A DNA stretch of 64,000 nt from Hyphomicrobiales bacterium (GCA_900471525.1 UCEZ01000031.1:124001-188000), one strand, 5' to 3'; shown: positions 7,882 to 16,796, counted from the first letter of the stretch. Program-made: numbers and translations. Notes: generated from the letters alone by a model not told the origin.

Positions 7882-8652
7882 ATGAACATCGGCTTTGTCG
7901 GCACGGGAACCATAACGGAAGCGATCGTAACAGGCGTCCTCGCCTCGACCCTGCCAGTCACCACAATCCATCTCTCGCCGCGAAACAAGGACATCGCCGC
8001 GAGACTGGCGGAAAAATCCCCCATCGTTCATCAGGAAGCCGATAATCAGGGTGTTGTCGACGCGGCCCACACTGTCTTTCTGGCGATCCGGCCGCAAATC
8101 GCGCAAGAGGTCATCACGGCCCTGCGCTTCCGTCCCGGCCAGAAGGTAGTCAGTCTGGTTGCCACGCTCGATCCCAAGACCTTGAACGGCTGGATTCAGC
8201 AGGACGTCCATCTCACGCAGGCAATTCCCCTGCCCTTCGTTGCCGAGCGTCAGGGTGTGACGGCAATCTTCCCACCTGATGCGGAGGTCGCATCGTTCTT
8301 CGCCGCGCTTGGAACAGCTGTGGAAGCACAGACAAAGGCGGAATATGACCTCCTTGCCGCCGCCAGCGCCCTGATGGGAACGTATTTCGGCATTCTTGAA
8401 ACAAGCACGCGCTGGCTCGAAAGCAAGGGCCTGCCCTATGAACAGGCGAAAGCCTATCTCGCACCCCTGTTTGCCAGCCTCTCCGAAACGGCCGTGAAAT
8501 CACAGTCGCGCTCGTTTGCGGAACTGCGATTGGAGTTCTCGACAAGAGGCGGACTGAATGAGCAGGCGTCCGGCGACTTCGACCGCAACGGCGGGTCTGC
8601 CGCTCTCGAAAAGGCGCTCGATGGTTTGCTGAAACGGATAAGGACAGAATAG
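7882..8652 (+). CDS. ProC-like pyrroline carboxylate reductase family protein
   Basis: A 256-residue NAD(P)-binding protein with the Rossmann start NIGFVGTGTITEAIV and LSPRNKDIAARLAE, as in pyrroline-5-carboxylate reductases. The second half is helical and carries the substrate region only loosely. Start at 7882 is preferred (AAAGGA 7 bases ahead) over ATG 7864. It lies 52 bp after the GntR gene on the same strand and is probably co-transcribed with it. In a hydroxyproline/proline island it could reduce a pyrroline carboxylate to proline or hydroxyproline. A housekeeping ProC role is less likely in this setting. The exact substrate is unknown. Confidence 0.78.
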   Translation: MNIGFVGTGTITEAIVTGVLASTLPVTTIHLSPRNKDIAARLAEKSPIVHQEADNQGVVDAAHTVFLAIRPQIAQEVITALRFRPGQKVVSLVATLDPKTLNGWIQQDVHLTQAIPLPFVAERQGVTAIFPPDAEVASFFAALGTAVEAQTKAEYDLLAAASALMGTYFGILETSTRWLESKGLPYEQAKAYLAPLFASLSETAVKSQSRSFAELRLEFSTRGGLNEQASGDFDRNGGSAALEKALDGLLKRIRTE

Positions 8653-8673
8653 CGCGTCCTGGCCACGACGAAC

Positions 8674-9762
8674 CTAACGATCGATGACCAGATCGCTGAG
8701 TGGTCTCGAACAGCATGGCAGGAAAAATCCGGCATCTATTTCGCGCTGCCGGATGCCCCCGTTGTGTTTCATATCGATCGTTCCGCTGGCGAGCTTCGAC
8801 TTGCAAGTGCCGCACAGGCCATTTGAGCATGAGGAGGGAATCTTCACCCCTGCTTTTTTTGCGCACGAAAGCACCGTTTGATCCGGTGCCACGTCGATCG
8901 TGCGGCTCTGCTTTGAGAACTCGACTTTGAAGGATTTGTGTTCCGCTTGATCAATTATGCGAAGCGGCGGGTCTTCGATCGCTGCGCCATCGAAGCTCTC
9001 TTCAATGTAGTTCTCCGTTGGAACACCAAGCTCTGCGGAAATCTTTCGAGCAGCCGCCATGAATGGCGCTGGGCCACAGCACATGACGACCCTTCCCGAA
9101 ATGTCCGGAATGATGAGCTGGAACAAATCGCGCGATATCCTGCCACTCAAGCCGGGCCAGGAAGCCTCGCCGGTCAGGGTCTCCGGCAGAAAATAAAGGC
9201 GAAATCCCTTCAGCCTCGTCGCCAGGTTTGCCAATTCTCTGCGGAAAACAAGGTCGCCCGGAGACCGGCCGGCGTGCAGGAAGATCACATCTACCGGCAG
9301 CGCTGTATCTGCGAGCTCCCGCGCCATGGACATGACGGGCGTGATTCCGGATCCACCGCTGAGGAACAGATATTTCTGGTCAAGGCGAGCCGGTCGGATG
9401 AACTGACCCAGCGGCCCGTTTGCCTGAACCATGGCGCCCGGAGCCAGATTGTCATGAAGCCAGTTGGAAACCTTGCCGCCCACAACACGCTTCACGGTGA
9501 TCGAAATCGCGTTCGGCCGCAGCGGCGACGAAGAAATGCTGTAGCACCGCGTCTCCATGTCACCGTGTGGTCCAGCGTCAAAGGCGAAATACTGACCGGC
9601 TGAAAACGCGATGTGCTTTCCATCCCGTGAAACGAAGGTGAAAGTTTTCACATCATGCGTTTCCTGGTGGACATCGATGCAGAGAAGCGCGTTATCGACA
9701 TCCGGGTTCCAGTACGTTCGATCAACCGGCAAGCTGGCGGAAGGTGTGACCTTAGTATCCAT
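8674..9762 (-). CDS. Oxygenase reductase component (flavin / NAD / 2Fe-2S), GbcB-like
   Basis: A 362-residue electron-transfer protein. It has an FAD-binding barrel (RCYSISSSP), an NAD(P)-binding domain (LSGGSGITPVMSMAREL, then VMCCGPAPFM), and a C-terminal plant-type 2Fe-2S ferredoxin domain with C-x4-C-x2-C (CSNGLCGTC) plus a distal Cys. This layout fits reductases that serve Rieske demethylases of the glycine-betaine/stachydrine type. The start at ATG 9762 overlaps the Rieske gene by 11 bases and has GGATG ahead of it. It passes electrons from NAD(P)H to the oxygenase encoded just upstream. Confidence 0.9.
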   Translation of the reverse strand: MDTKVTPSASLPVDRTYWNPDVDNALLCIDVHQETHDVKTFTFVSRDGKHIAFSAGQYFAFDAGPHGDMETRCYSISSSPLRPNAISITVKRVVGGKVSNWLHDNLAPGAMVQANGPLGQFIRPARLDQKYLFLSGGSGITPVMSMARELADTALPVDVIFLHAGRSPGDLVFRRELANLATRLKGFRLYFLPETLTGEASWPGLSGRISRDLFQLIIPDISGRVVMCCGPAPFMAAARKISAELGVPTENYIEESFDGAAIEDPPLRIIDQAEHKSFKVEFSKQSRTIDVAPDQTVLSCAKKAGVKIPSSCSNGLCGTCKSKLASGTIDMKHNGGIRQREIDAGFFLPCCSRPLSDLVIDR

Positions 9763-11005
9763 GGGCGCGCATCCGCTCGACATACCAGGTTGCGAATTCG
9801 TCCAACTGCCCCTCGGTGAAGCGCGAGTATGGACCGGGCTCATATGCAGAATCCTCGACGCCCAGCTGCGAGCGGCTGACGAGTTCCGCGTCCTGATCGG
9901 TCGTTGCAATCCAGACATTGGTGAGCTTGTCCAGATCATAGTCGACGCCTTCGACCGCATCCTTGTGAACGAGCCACCTTGTGCGAACGAGCGTGCGGTT
10001 TGCAGAAAGCGGGATAACCATGGTGGTGACGGCGTGGTCGCCCATGAAATGGTTCCAGCAGTTATGGCCCCAGAGATGGGTGTCGCCGAGGTCTTTTCGC
10101 GTCATCGTACCGAGAAGTTTTGCCGATGCGGCGGTTGCGTCCGGCGTCTGTGATTCCCCTGCCCCCGAGATGATCAAGCGTTGCGTTCGGAAGTTTGTCT
10201 GATGGCCGGACAGCTGCTCTACAGGCGAGGAAGGAAAGCCCTCCGCCTCCCAGGCTGCTGTGCGCTCGGCATATAGCCGCTGATGCTCCTCTGCTTCGGC
10301 GCGATCCTCCTCGCTCAGCGTTGCGGGGTCAAAGCCGAAGTCGAGATCGATGAACGAGACACACAGCTCCGGATGATTTGCCGCGCAATGATAACACTCG
10401 CGATTGTTCTCCATCGTCAGCTTCCAGTTTCCTGCCTCGATAACATCCGTTTGATAGGCGATCCTGGCGTTGCGGATATCGTAGGGCGCGAGGCGCTCTT
10501 CCATCACGCGTTCCAGATTGACGATATCTTCCGGCGGCGTGTCGGAGAGACAGACATAGATCAGCCCGCCGATCGACCTGAAATTCACCGGCTTCAAGTT
10601 GCGGCATGATTTGTCGAAATCCGTGCCCATGTGGCGCGCGTGGATGAGTTGACCGGAAAGTTCGTATGTCCACTGGTGATAAGGGCAAACCAGTTTCGAG
10701 ATGACAGTCGGACCGCCGTCAAGAAGCCGGGTGCCTCGATGCCGACAGACGTTGTGGACCACCCGAATCTGTTCGTCATCGTCCCTCAAAAGGATCAGGC
10801 TTGTCGTGCCGATGTCGATGATAGTGGCGTCGCCGGGTTCTGGCACATCGCATTCGAGGCCGACATAAATCCAGTGCTTGCGGAAGAAGACGTCGAGATC
10901 GGCCTGAAAGACGTCGTCGCGCGTGTAAAGACCGGCGGGAAGCGAATGGCCCTCGGCGCGAGAATCGAGGATTGCGGAGATTGAAGACGGAAATTTGTTT
11001 AGCAT
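9752..11005 (-). CDS. Rieske non-haem iron oxygenase, betaine demethylase-like (GbcA/Stc2 type)
   Basis: A 417-residue ring-hydroxylating-type oxygenase alpha subunit. Rieske ligands are C87-x-H89 (CRHRG) and C107-x2-H110 (CPYHQW). The mononuclear iron site is E203-x2-H206-x4-H211 (ENNRECYHCAANH). The overall sequence is closest, from memory, to glycine-betaine monooxygenase GbcA and stachydrine demethylase Stc2, not to aromatic dioxygenases. It probably removes an N-methyl group from a quaternary amine. Given proline-type genes on both sides, proline betaine or hydroxyproline betaine is the inferred substrate. AGAGGA lies just ahead of ATG 11005. It is divergent from a LysR gene. Confidence 0.88.
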   Translation of the reverse strand: MLNKFPSSISAILDSRAEGHSLPAGLYTRDDVFQADLDVFFRKHWIYVGLECDVPEPGDATIIDIGTTSLILLRDDDEQIRVVHNVCRHRGTRLLDGGPTVISKLVCPYHQWTYELSGQLIHARHMGTDFDKSCRNLKPVNFRSIGGLIYVCLSDTPPEDIVNLERVMEERLAPYDIRNARIAYQTDVIEAGNWKLTMENNRECYHCAANHPELCVSFIDLDFGFDPATLSEEDRAEAEEHQRLYAERTAAWEAEGFPSSPVEQLSGHQTNFRTQRLIISGAGESQTPDATAASAKLLGTMTRKDLGDTHLWGHNCWNHFMGDHAVTTMVIPLSANRTLVRTRWLVHKDAVEGVDYDLDKLTNVWIATTDQDAELVSRSQLGVEDSAYEPGPYSRFTEGQLDEFATWYVERMRAHGY

Positions 11006-11015
11006 GATATCCTCT

Positions 11016-11085
11016 TATGCGTCTGGCATAGAGAATGAGGCAAAATACGTTGTTTTCAACGGCATAAATTATTGTGTATGGCATA
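11016..11085. promoter_or_regulatory. Putative LysR-binding region between oxygenase and LysR genes
   Basis: The short AT-rich divergent gap contains an inverted repeat TATGC-gtctg-GCATA at 11016-11030. The word GGCATA recurs at 11025-11030, 11061-11066 and 11080-11085. Repeated half-sites in a divergent LysR/target gap are the usual arrangement for autoregulated LysR control. The regulator at 11126 is the likely ligand. Confidence 0.5.
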
Positions 11086-11125
11086 ATTAAATATCATGCG
11101 AAAACGCGCTTGGAGATCTCGGGAC

Positions 11126-12019
11126 ATGCAATTCCGCAAGAAACTACCCTCGCTCACTGCGCTCGTAGCCCTCGAAGCAGCCATCAGACATCGCAGCTTT
11201 ACGGCGGCAGCGAATGAGCTGGGCGTAACGCAGGCTGCGGTAAGCCGCATGATTGCCCTGCTCGAAGATGATTTCGGTAGGCCCCTGTTTAACCGCGGAC
11301 ATCGCTCGATTGAGCCGACGCCGGCCTGTCTTATTCTTGGCGCGACGCTGGCTGACAGTTTCTCCAATATTGCTGATAGCGTGGATGCTGTGCGCGCAAG
11401 CGTGACCGACGTGGTGACGATTGGCGCCACGATTGCGTTTTCATCATTTTGGCTGCTTCCCAAGATCGCCGAGTTCCGTCAGCTCAATCCTGAAATTCAG
11501 ATTCGGGTTGTTTCACAAGATGGCAAACTTGATCTGAGACATGGCGGCATCGACATCGCAATCAGATATGGAGTGCCGCCTTTCAACGATGCGACAGTGC
11601 TGGGATCGTGCGGCGATAGCATCTACCCGGTCTGTTCTCCCAACTACGCCGCCTCTCATCGCATCCCGGACTTCCCCAATGGGGACTATGAGCTGATCGA
11701 AACCGATGTTCCGAATAGAAGCTGGTACAGATGGGAAGACTGGTTTGCCCGCCTCGGGCGGAAGCCGGACAATTTGCGATCGACGCTCCGCTTCAGCCAC
11801 TATACGGAAACGATCTATGCCGCGAGGGCCGGTCAGGGCGTTGCTTTAGGGTGGGATACGCTCATCAAAACGTTCCTGGCAGACGGTAGTCTCGTCAAGG
11901 TCGGAGATACCGAGTTTGAGGCAGAGGGCCGATATAACATCCTAGTGCCGGTCGACGCCAAACGGTTCGCGACTGCCGACTTTACAGCCGGCTGGTTGAC
12001 ACAGGCGCTTCAGCGATAA
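11126..12019 (+). CDS. LysR-family transcriptional regulator (GcvA-like)
   Basis: A 297-residue regulator. The N-terminal helix-turn-helix (PSLTALVALEAAIRHRSFTAAA then LGVTQAAVSRMIALLE, roughly residues 8-60) belongs to the GcvA branch. A periplasmic-binding-protein-like effector domain fills residues 90-295. Start at 11126 is chosen because family members begin with a short basic lead before PSL and because GGAG lies upstream. An ATG at 11096 would add ten residues and has no ribosome site. It is divergent from the Rieske oxygenase and presumably activates it in response to the betaine or a breakdown product (inferred). Confidence 0.9.
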   Translation: MQFRKKLPSLTALVALEAAIRHRSFTAAANELGVTQAAVSRMIALLEDDFGRPLFNRGHRSIEPTPACLILGATLADSFSNIADSVDAVRASVTDVVTIGATIAFSSFWLLPKIAEFRQLNPEIQIRVVSQDGKLDLRHGGIDIAIRYGVPPFNDATVLGSCGDSIYPVCSPNYAASHRIPDFPNGDYELIETDVPNRSWYRWEDWFARLGRKPDNLRSTLRFSHYTETIYAARAGQGVALGWDTLIKTFLADGSLVKVGDTEFEAEGRYNILVPVDAKRFATADFTAGWLTQALQR

Positions 12020-12202
12020 CAGCCGCCCTGTGCCCATGATTGTCGTTCGGATGGCCACCCGACCTCGATAAAAGCCCCATCCAACAAACACTTAGCTACA
12101 GAACTACAACGCAGGTCGCAAACCGAGCGGCCGTCTCAGCCATTCAATTTTCATGTCCGGCAACCTCGGCGCACAGCGCGAGAAGTGCTGTTCGTTTAAA
12201 GA

Positions 12203-12247
12203 ATTGTATTTTCGCCGTGCAATCATTGTATACGCAAAAAATACAAT
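12203..12247. promoter_or_regulatory. Putative operator of the module B GntR gene
   Basis: Within the 323-bp gap between the LysR and GntR genes there is an inverted repeat ATTGTATTTT (12203-12212) / AAAATACAAT (12238-12247). A third copy of the half-site, ATTGTATAC, lies between them at 12225-12233. Multiple TTGTAT half-sites ahead of a GntR gene that heads its own operon suggest autoregulation and control of module B. The rest of the gap shows no gene. Confidence 0.5.
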
Positions 12248-12342
12248 TTTATTGACTCTCGATGAAACCCGTGCAAACTTCTCATCCAACGGGCCAGGCG
12301 CAGCCCATGGGCAGACCGGGAATTCAATTGCGGAGGTTTCAG

Positions 12343-13053
12343 ATGAAGAACGGCAAAAGTGATCTGTACGACGATCTCAAACGTCAAATTCTGACCATGG
12401 AACTCGATCCGGACGAGGATTTGGACGAAGCAAGCCTGAGCGAAAAATACGGCCTGTCGCGTACGCCAGTCCGGGAAATCTTTCGCCGCCTGGAGGGGGA
12501 AGGCTACGTCGACATCCGGGCGAACAGGGGTGCTCGGGTCATCCCGATGAACCATTCGACGCTGAGGCACTTCTTCCTCGTCGCCCCGATGATCTACGCG
12601 GCCATCGGCAGGCTCGCGGTCCAGAACTTCAAGCCGCGGCAGCTTTCGGAACTCAAAAACACGCAGGAGCGGTTCCGCAGCGCAAGTGTGTCGGGTGATG
12701 CCCTTTCCATGGTGCTCGAGAACAACAGGTTTCACGAGATCATCGGCGAAATGTCCGGAAACGCCTACCTTCAGCCGAGCCTCGGCAGGCTCCTGATCGA
12801 CCATGCTCGTATTGGCCACACCTTCTTTCGTCCTCGCAACGACGACATGCACAAGCGGCTCCAGACCGCAGTCGAACACCATGACGGCTTCATCTTAGCC
12901 ATTGGCTCGCACGACGAAGACACAGTTGTCGATCTGGTGTTCGAGCACTGGGAATTGTCGCGCGAAAACATGGAGATGTTCATCGCGCCCCAAGGGATGA
13001 AAGCGGACGCGCTGGTCGAAACGCCCACCCCATCGATGGAGAAATCGTCTTGA
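12343..13053 (+). CDS. GntR-family (FCD) transcriptional regulator, module B
   Basis: A 236-residue GntR regulator. The winged helix lies near residues 8-72 (SLSEKYGLSRTPVREIFRRLE) and a helical FCD-type ligand domain follows (NNRFHEIIGEMSGN, HHDGFILAIGSHD). Start at 12343 has a clean GGAGG 7 bases ahead; an upstream ATG at 12262 lacks one. It is only distantly similar to the module A GntR. Its stop codon overlaps the TTG start of the DapA-family gene, so the regulator is the first cistron of module B and would set its own operon's expression. Confidence 0.9.
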   Translation: MKNGKSDLYDDLKRQILTMELDPDEDLDEASLSEKYGLSRTPVREIFRRLEGEGYVDIRANRGARVIPMNHSTLRHFFLVAPMIYAAIGRLAVQNFKPRQLSELKNTQERFRSASVSGDALSMVLENNRFHEIIGEMSGNAYLQPSLGRLLIDHARIGHTFFRPRNDDMHKRLQTAVEHHDGFILAIGSHDEDTVVDLVFEHWELSRENMEMFIAPQGMKADALVETPTPSMEKSS

Positions 13054-13961
13054 AGTTCGAAGGTATCTACACGCCGGCGGTAACGCCATTTGGCCCGGAT
13101 GGGCAGATAGACCGCGACGCTTTTGCCGCCGTACTGGAGTCTCTTATAGAGGCCAGGGTGCACGGCATCATCATCGGCGGATCAACCGGTGAGTATTACG
13201 CCCAGAGCGCACAGGAGCGCTTCGATCTGGCGGCCTTGGCCAAGGATGTCATCGGCACCCGGCTTGCCCTCGTCGTCGGCACCGGGGCGACTCGGACGGA
13301 GGACGCCGTCGAATACGCCAAGGCAGCAAAGGAGATCGGCGCAGACGCGATCCTGGTATCGTCGCCACCTTACGCGTTGCCGACGGAAAAAGAGAACGCC
13401 GTTCACGCGCTCACCATCGACCGCGCAGCCAACCTGCCGATCATGCTCTACAACTATCCGGCTCGCATGGGCGTGGTCATGCGCGAGGACTATTTCGCCC
13501 GGGTGGGAAAATCCAGGAACGTGGTGGCGATCAAGGAAAGCTCCGGCGAAATGGGCAACGTCCACCTGCTCGCCCGGAAGTTTCCGCATATCGGCCTCTC
13601 CTGCGGATGGGATGACCAGGCTCTCGAATTCTTTGCCTGGGGCGCAAGAAGCTGGGTCTGTGCCGGCTCCAACTTCCTGCCGCGCGAGCATGTCGCGCTC
13701 TACGAAGCATGTGTGCTCGAAAAGAATTTCGACAAGGGCCGCGCGATCATGTCGGCCATGCTGCCGCTGATGGACTTCCTCGAATGCGGAAAGTTCGTCC
13801 AGTCGATCAAGCATGGCTGCGAATTGATCGGCCTGAAGACCGGCTCTGTCCGTGCGCCGCTCCGGCCTCTGAATTCAGAGGAAAAGCGAAGCCTCCAAAC
13901 TGTCGTCACCACCTTGAAGCGCACGGTCGCCCAGATCACGTCGGGAGCAAACAATGCATGA
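13050..13961 (+). CDS. DapA-family lyase/deaminase, module B (TTG start)
   Basis: A 303-residue DapA-family enzyme with STG at residues 45-47, YNYP at 134-137 and Schiff-base Lys162 (IKESSG), the same positions as in the module A paralogue. The start is TTG at 13050, overlapping the GntR stop (TTGA), with GGAG nine bases ahead. The TTG start places KFEGIYTPAVTPF where family members begin. The likely reaction is deamination of a hydroxy-pyrroline carboxylate to 2-oxoglutarate semialdehyde, or a related lyase step. Substrate differences between the two paralogues cannot be read from the sequence. It overlaps the next aldehyde dehydrogenase gene by 8 bases. Confidence 0.9.
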   Translation: MKFEGIYTPAVTPFGPDGQIDRDAFAAVLESLIEARVHGIIIGGSTGEYYAQSAQERFDLAALAKDVIGTRLALVVGTGATRTEDAVEYAKAAKEIGADAILVSSPPYALPTEKENAVHALTIDRAANLPIMLYNYPARMGVVMREDYFARVGKSRNVVAIKESSGEMGNVHLLARKFPHIGLSCGWDDQALEFFAWGARSWVCAGSNFLPREHVALYEACVLEKNFDKGRAIMSAMLPLMDFLECGKFVQSIKHGCELIGLKTGSVRAPLRPLNSEEKRSLQTVVTTLKRTVAQITSGANNA

Positions 13962-15471
13962 ACCTCTGACAGCGGCCGAATACAAGGCGATAGCAAAGAC
14001 CATCGAACTTCCGACCAACGCGTTCGTCGACGGCGCCTTCCGTCCGGCCAGTTCCGGCAAGACTTTCACGACAACAAATCCGGCCACGGGTGAAGTGCTT
14101 GCCGAGATTGCGGCATGCGATTCCTCTGACGTCGATTTCGCCGTCGCCAAAGCCAAGGCAGCCTTTGACGACGGTCGCTGGCATCTCCGGTCGCCCGGCG
14201 AGCGGAAAGTCGTCCTCCTCAAGTTTGCAAAGCTGCTCGAAGACAACCGGCATGAACTTGCCGTCATGGAGAGCCTCGACAGCGGAAAACCTGTTCGCGA
14301 ATGCCAGACTGTCGACGTGGCGGACACCATTCACACCATTCGTTGGCACGCGGAGCTCATCGACAAGCTCTATGACAACACGGCCCCGGTCGGCTCCAAG
14401 GCGCTAACCATGGTCGTGCGTGAGCCAATCGGCGTGGTTGGTGCGGTTCTTCCCTGGAACTTCCCGCTGCTGATGCTGGCCTGGAAGATCGGCCCGGCAC
14501 TGGCGTCAGGGTGCTCGATTGTCGTGAAGCCCGCGCAGGAGACCACCCTGACCGCTCTGCGCGTGGCCGAACTCGCTCATGAGGCCGGCATTCCCTCGGG
14601 CGTCTTCAACGTCGTGACCGGAAGCGGCAAGGGCGTCGGCGAACCGATCGGCATGCACATGGATGTCGATATGGTGACCTTTACAGGCTCCACGCCGACC
14701 GGTCGCCGCTTCCTGCGCTATGCGGCGGATTCAAACCTGAAACGTGTCGTCCTCGAATGCGGCGGGAAAAACCCCGCGGTTGTTCTTGACGACGCGGAAG
14801 ACCTGGACCTGGTCGCCGAACAGGTGGTGACAGGCGCATTCTGGAATATGGGAGAGAACTGCTCGGCGACGTCCCGTCTCATCGTCCATTCCAGCATCAA
14901 GGACGAATTGCTTGAGCGCATCGGGGCATACATGCGGGACTGGAAGACAGGCGATCCTCTCGATCCCGAGAACCGGATCGGCGCTCTCGTCAGCAAGGCG
15001 CATTTCGACAAGGTCACATCGTATCTCGACGAAGTGAAAAAGGAGAATCTCTCGGTCGCCTATGGCGGAGAGACGCAGGAGGGTGTTTACGTCGAGCCCA
15101 CCGTCGTCGACGGTGTCACGCCTTCCAGCCGTCTGTTTCAGGAAGAGATTTTTGGTCCGATCCTTTCGGTCACCACCTTCAATTCCTTGGCCGAGGCAGT
15201 GACCCTGGCCAACGATACCCCCTACGGCCTGACTGCGTCGGTCTACACCGGAAGTCTTCGCAAGGCGATCAAACTGTCCCGCGAAATACGGGCCGGCGTC
15301 GTCACCGTCAACTGCTTCGGCGAAGGCGATGCGACCACACCTTTCGGAGGATACAAGGAGTCTGGCTTCGGTGGCCGCGACAAATCGATCTTCGCGCACG
15401 ACCAGTACACCGAGCTGAAGACGATCTGGATCGACGTTTCGGAACGCTCCGTGGACGAGACGGTTCGATGA
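13954..15471 (+). CDS. NAD(P)-dependent aldehyde dehydrogenase, module B
   Basis: A 505-residue aldehyde dehydrogenase. PWNFP, FTGSTPTG, the general base Glu in VLECGGKNP and nucleophile Cys in NMGENCSATSR are all present. It is similar in type to the gamma-glutamyl-aminobutyraldehyde/betaine-aldehyde group (PuuC-like). In module B it follows a DapA-family enzyme and precedes a PuuB-like flavoenzyme, suggesting oxidation of 2-oxoglutarate semialdehyde or an aldehyde released by the oxidase. The 8-base overlap upstream and ATGA overlap downstream show tight coupling. It differs clearly from the module A enzyme. Confidence 0.92.
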   Translation: MHEPLTAAEYKAIAKTIELPTNAFVDGAFRPASSGKTFTTTNPATGEVLAEIAACDSSDVDFAVAKAKAAFDDGRWHLRSPGERKVVLLKFAKLLEDNRHELAVMESLDSGKPVRECQTVDVADTIHTIRWHAELIDKLYDNTAPVGSKALTMVVREPIGVVGAVLPWNFPLLMLAWKIGPALASGCSIVVKPAQETTLTALRVAELAHEAGIPSGVFNVVTGSGKGVGEPIGMHMDVDMVTFTGSTPTGRRFLRYAADSNLKRVVLECGGKNPAVVLDDAEDLDLVAEQVVTGAFWNMGENCSATSRLIVHSSIKDELLERIGAYMRDWKTGDPLDPENRIGALVSKAHFDKVTSYLDEVKKENLSVAYGGETQEGVYVEPTVVDGVTPSSRLFQEEIFGPILSVTTFNSLAEAVTLANDTPYGLTASVYTGSLRKAIKLSREIRAGVVTVNCFGEGDATTPFGGYKESGFGGRDKSIFAHDQYTELKTIWIDVSERSVDETVR

Positions 15472-16796
15472 ACGAGCATGTCGTCAAGCGGCTCCCGGCA
15501 TTATCCGGGACCTCGGGCTGGGAGGCGATCAGCAATCGGAGCGTCCCCGCCCTGTCACTTGACGGCGACGTGTCTGCCGACTGGCTGATCATCGGTGCGG
15601 GCTTTGCAGGCCTCTCCGCTGCCCGCCGTCTCGCCCAATTGCGGCCCGGCGACAAAATCGTCGTGCTGGAGGCGGGTGGAGTTGCGAAGGGGACCTCAGG
15701 TCGGAATTCCGGCTACATGATCGACGTCCCGCATAATCTTTCGTCGGGCGAGTATTCGGTGGCAAGCGAATCCGCGACCACCCTCGAGATCGCACAAAAT
15801 CGGTTCGCGATAGCGTTCGCAGCGGGCGCCGCCGCCGAGTACGGCATGTCGAAGCGAACCTTCGATCCTTCGGGCAAGATCAATGCCGCGGCCACCGCGC
15901 GCGGCATCAAGCTCAACGCCAACTATGGTCAGTCGCTCAAGACAATTGGCGAAAAGCACCAATTTCTCGATGCCCGGGAAATGCAGGATATCACCGGGTC
16001 GGGCTACTACCTCGGCGGGCTTTACACGCCGGGCGCTGTGATGATCCAGCCGGCGGACTACATCCGTGGCCTTGCTGCGGGACTAAGCCGGAAAATCCAT
16101 ATCTTTGAGGACTCGCCTGTTCTGAAACTTGGACGGAAAGACGGCAAGTGGACCGCCACATCGCATCGCGGCAGCGTCACCGCTCCGAAGGTGATTGTTG
16201 GCGTCAACGGCCACATCGAAGACTTCGGGCATTTCCGCGGCCGCCTGATGCATATCTTCACCTACGCCTCCATGACCGCGCCGTTTGAGAAGGCGGCCGG
16301 ACGCGAGACATGGGCGCTGCTTCCGGCCGATCCCATGGGCGCAACGGTGCGGAAGATCGCGACAGACCGAGGTTCGCGGTTCGTCATCCGGACGCGGTTC
16401 ACCTACGACACAACCGTCCAGGTGAGCGACAAGCGTCTCGCGGGGATCGCCCGAGAACAACGGCATTCCCTCGACGCGCGGTTCCCGCATCTCGCCGACG
16501 TGCCGTTTGAGTTCAGCTGGGCCGGGCGGCTGTGTCTCAGTCGGAACCACGTGCCCGCCTTCGGCGAAGTCGAGGAAGGTCTTTACTCCGCGTGCTGCGA
16601 GAATGGGCTGGGAACAGTGAAGAGCACATTGGCTGGCGTGATGGCCGCCGATCTCGCCACTGGAACTCATTCTGAACAGCTCGAAAAGTTCATGGATCAG
16701 CCGAAGCCGGCCAGGCTTCCGCCGGAGCCCTTTGCGTGGCTTGGCGTCAACGCGGTGATCCGTTTGCAGGAATTGCGTGCAGGCCGCGAGGGATGA
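15468..16796 (+). CDS. FAD-dependent oxidoreductase (DAO family, PuuB-like), module B
   Basis: A 442-residue flavoenzyme of the glycine oxidase/gamma-glutamylputrescine oxidase group. The dinucleotide motif IIGAGFAGLSAARRL lies near residues 42-56, followed by VVLEAGGVAKGTSGRNSGYM. The C-terminal FAD contact is around GLGTVKSTLAG. Such enzymes oxidise secondary or N-methylated amines. In this operon it may oxidise an N-methyl imino acid (second demethylation) or a D-imino acid. It begins at an ATGA overlap with the aldehyde dehydrogenase. It is not a close copy of the module A oxidase, so the two may act at different steps. Confidence 0.88.
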   Translation: MNEHVVKRLPALSGTSGWEAISNRSVPALSLDGDVSADWLIIGAGFAGLSAARRLAQLRPGDKIVVLEAGGVAKGTSGRNSGYMIDVPHNLSSGEYSVASESATTLEIAQNRFAIAFAAGAAAEYGMSKRTFDPSGKINAAATARGIKLNANYGQSLKTIGEKHQFLDAREMQDITGSGYYLGGLYTPGAVMIQPADYIRGLAAGLSRKIHIFEDSPVLKLGRKDGKWTATSHRGSVTAPKVIVGVNGHIEDFGHFRGRLMHIFTYASMTAPFEKAAGRETWALLPADPMGATVRKIATDRGSRFVIRTRFTYDTTVQVSDKRLAGIAREQRHSLDARFPHLADVPFEFSWAGRLCLSRNHVPAFGEVEEGLYSACCENGLGTVKSTLAGVMAADLATGTHSEQLEKFMDQPKPARLPPEPFAWLGVNAVIRLQELRAGREG

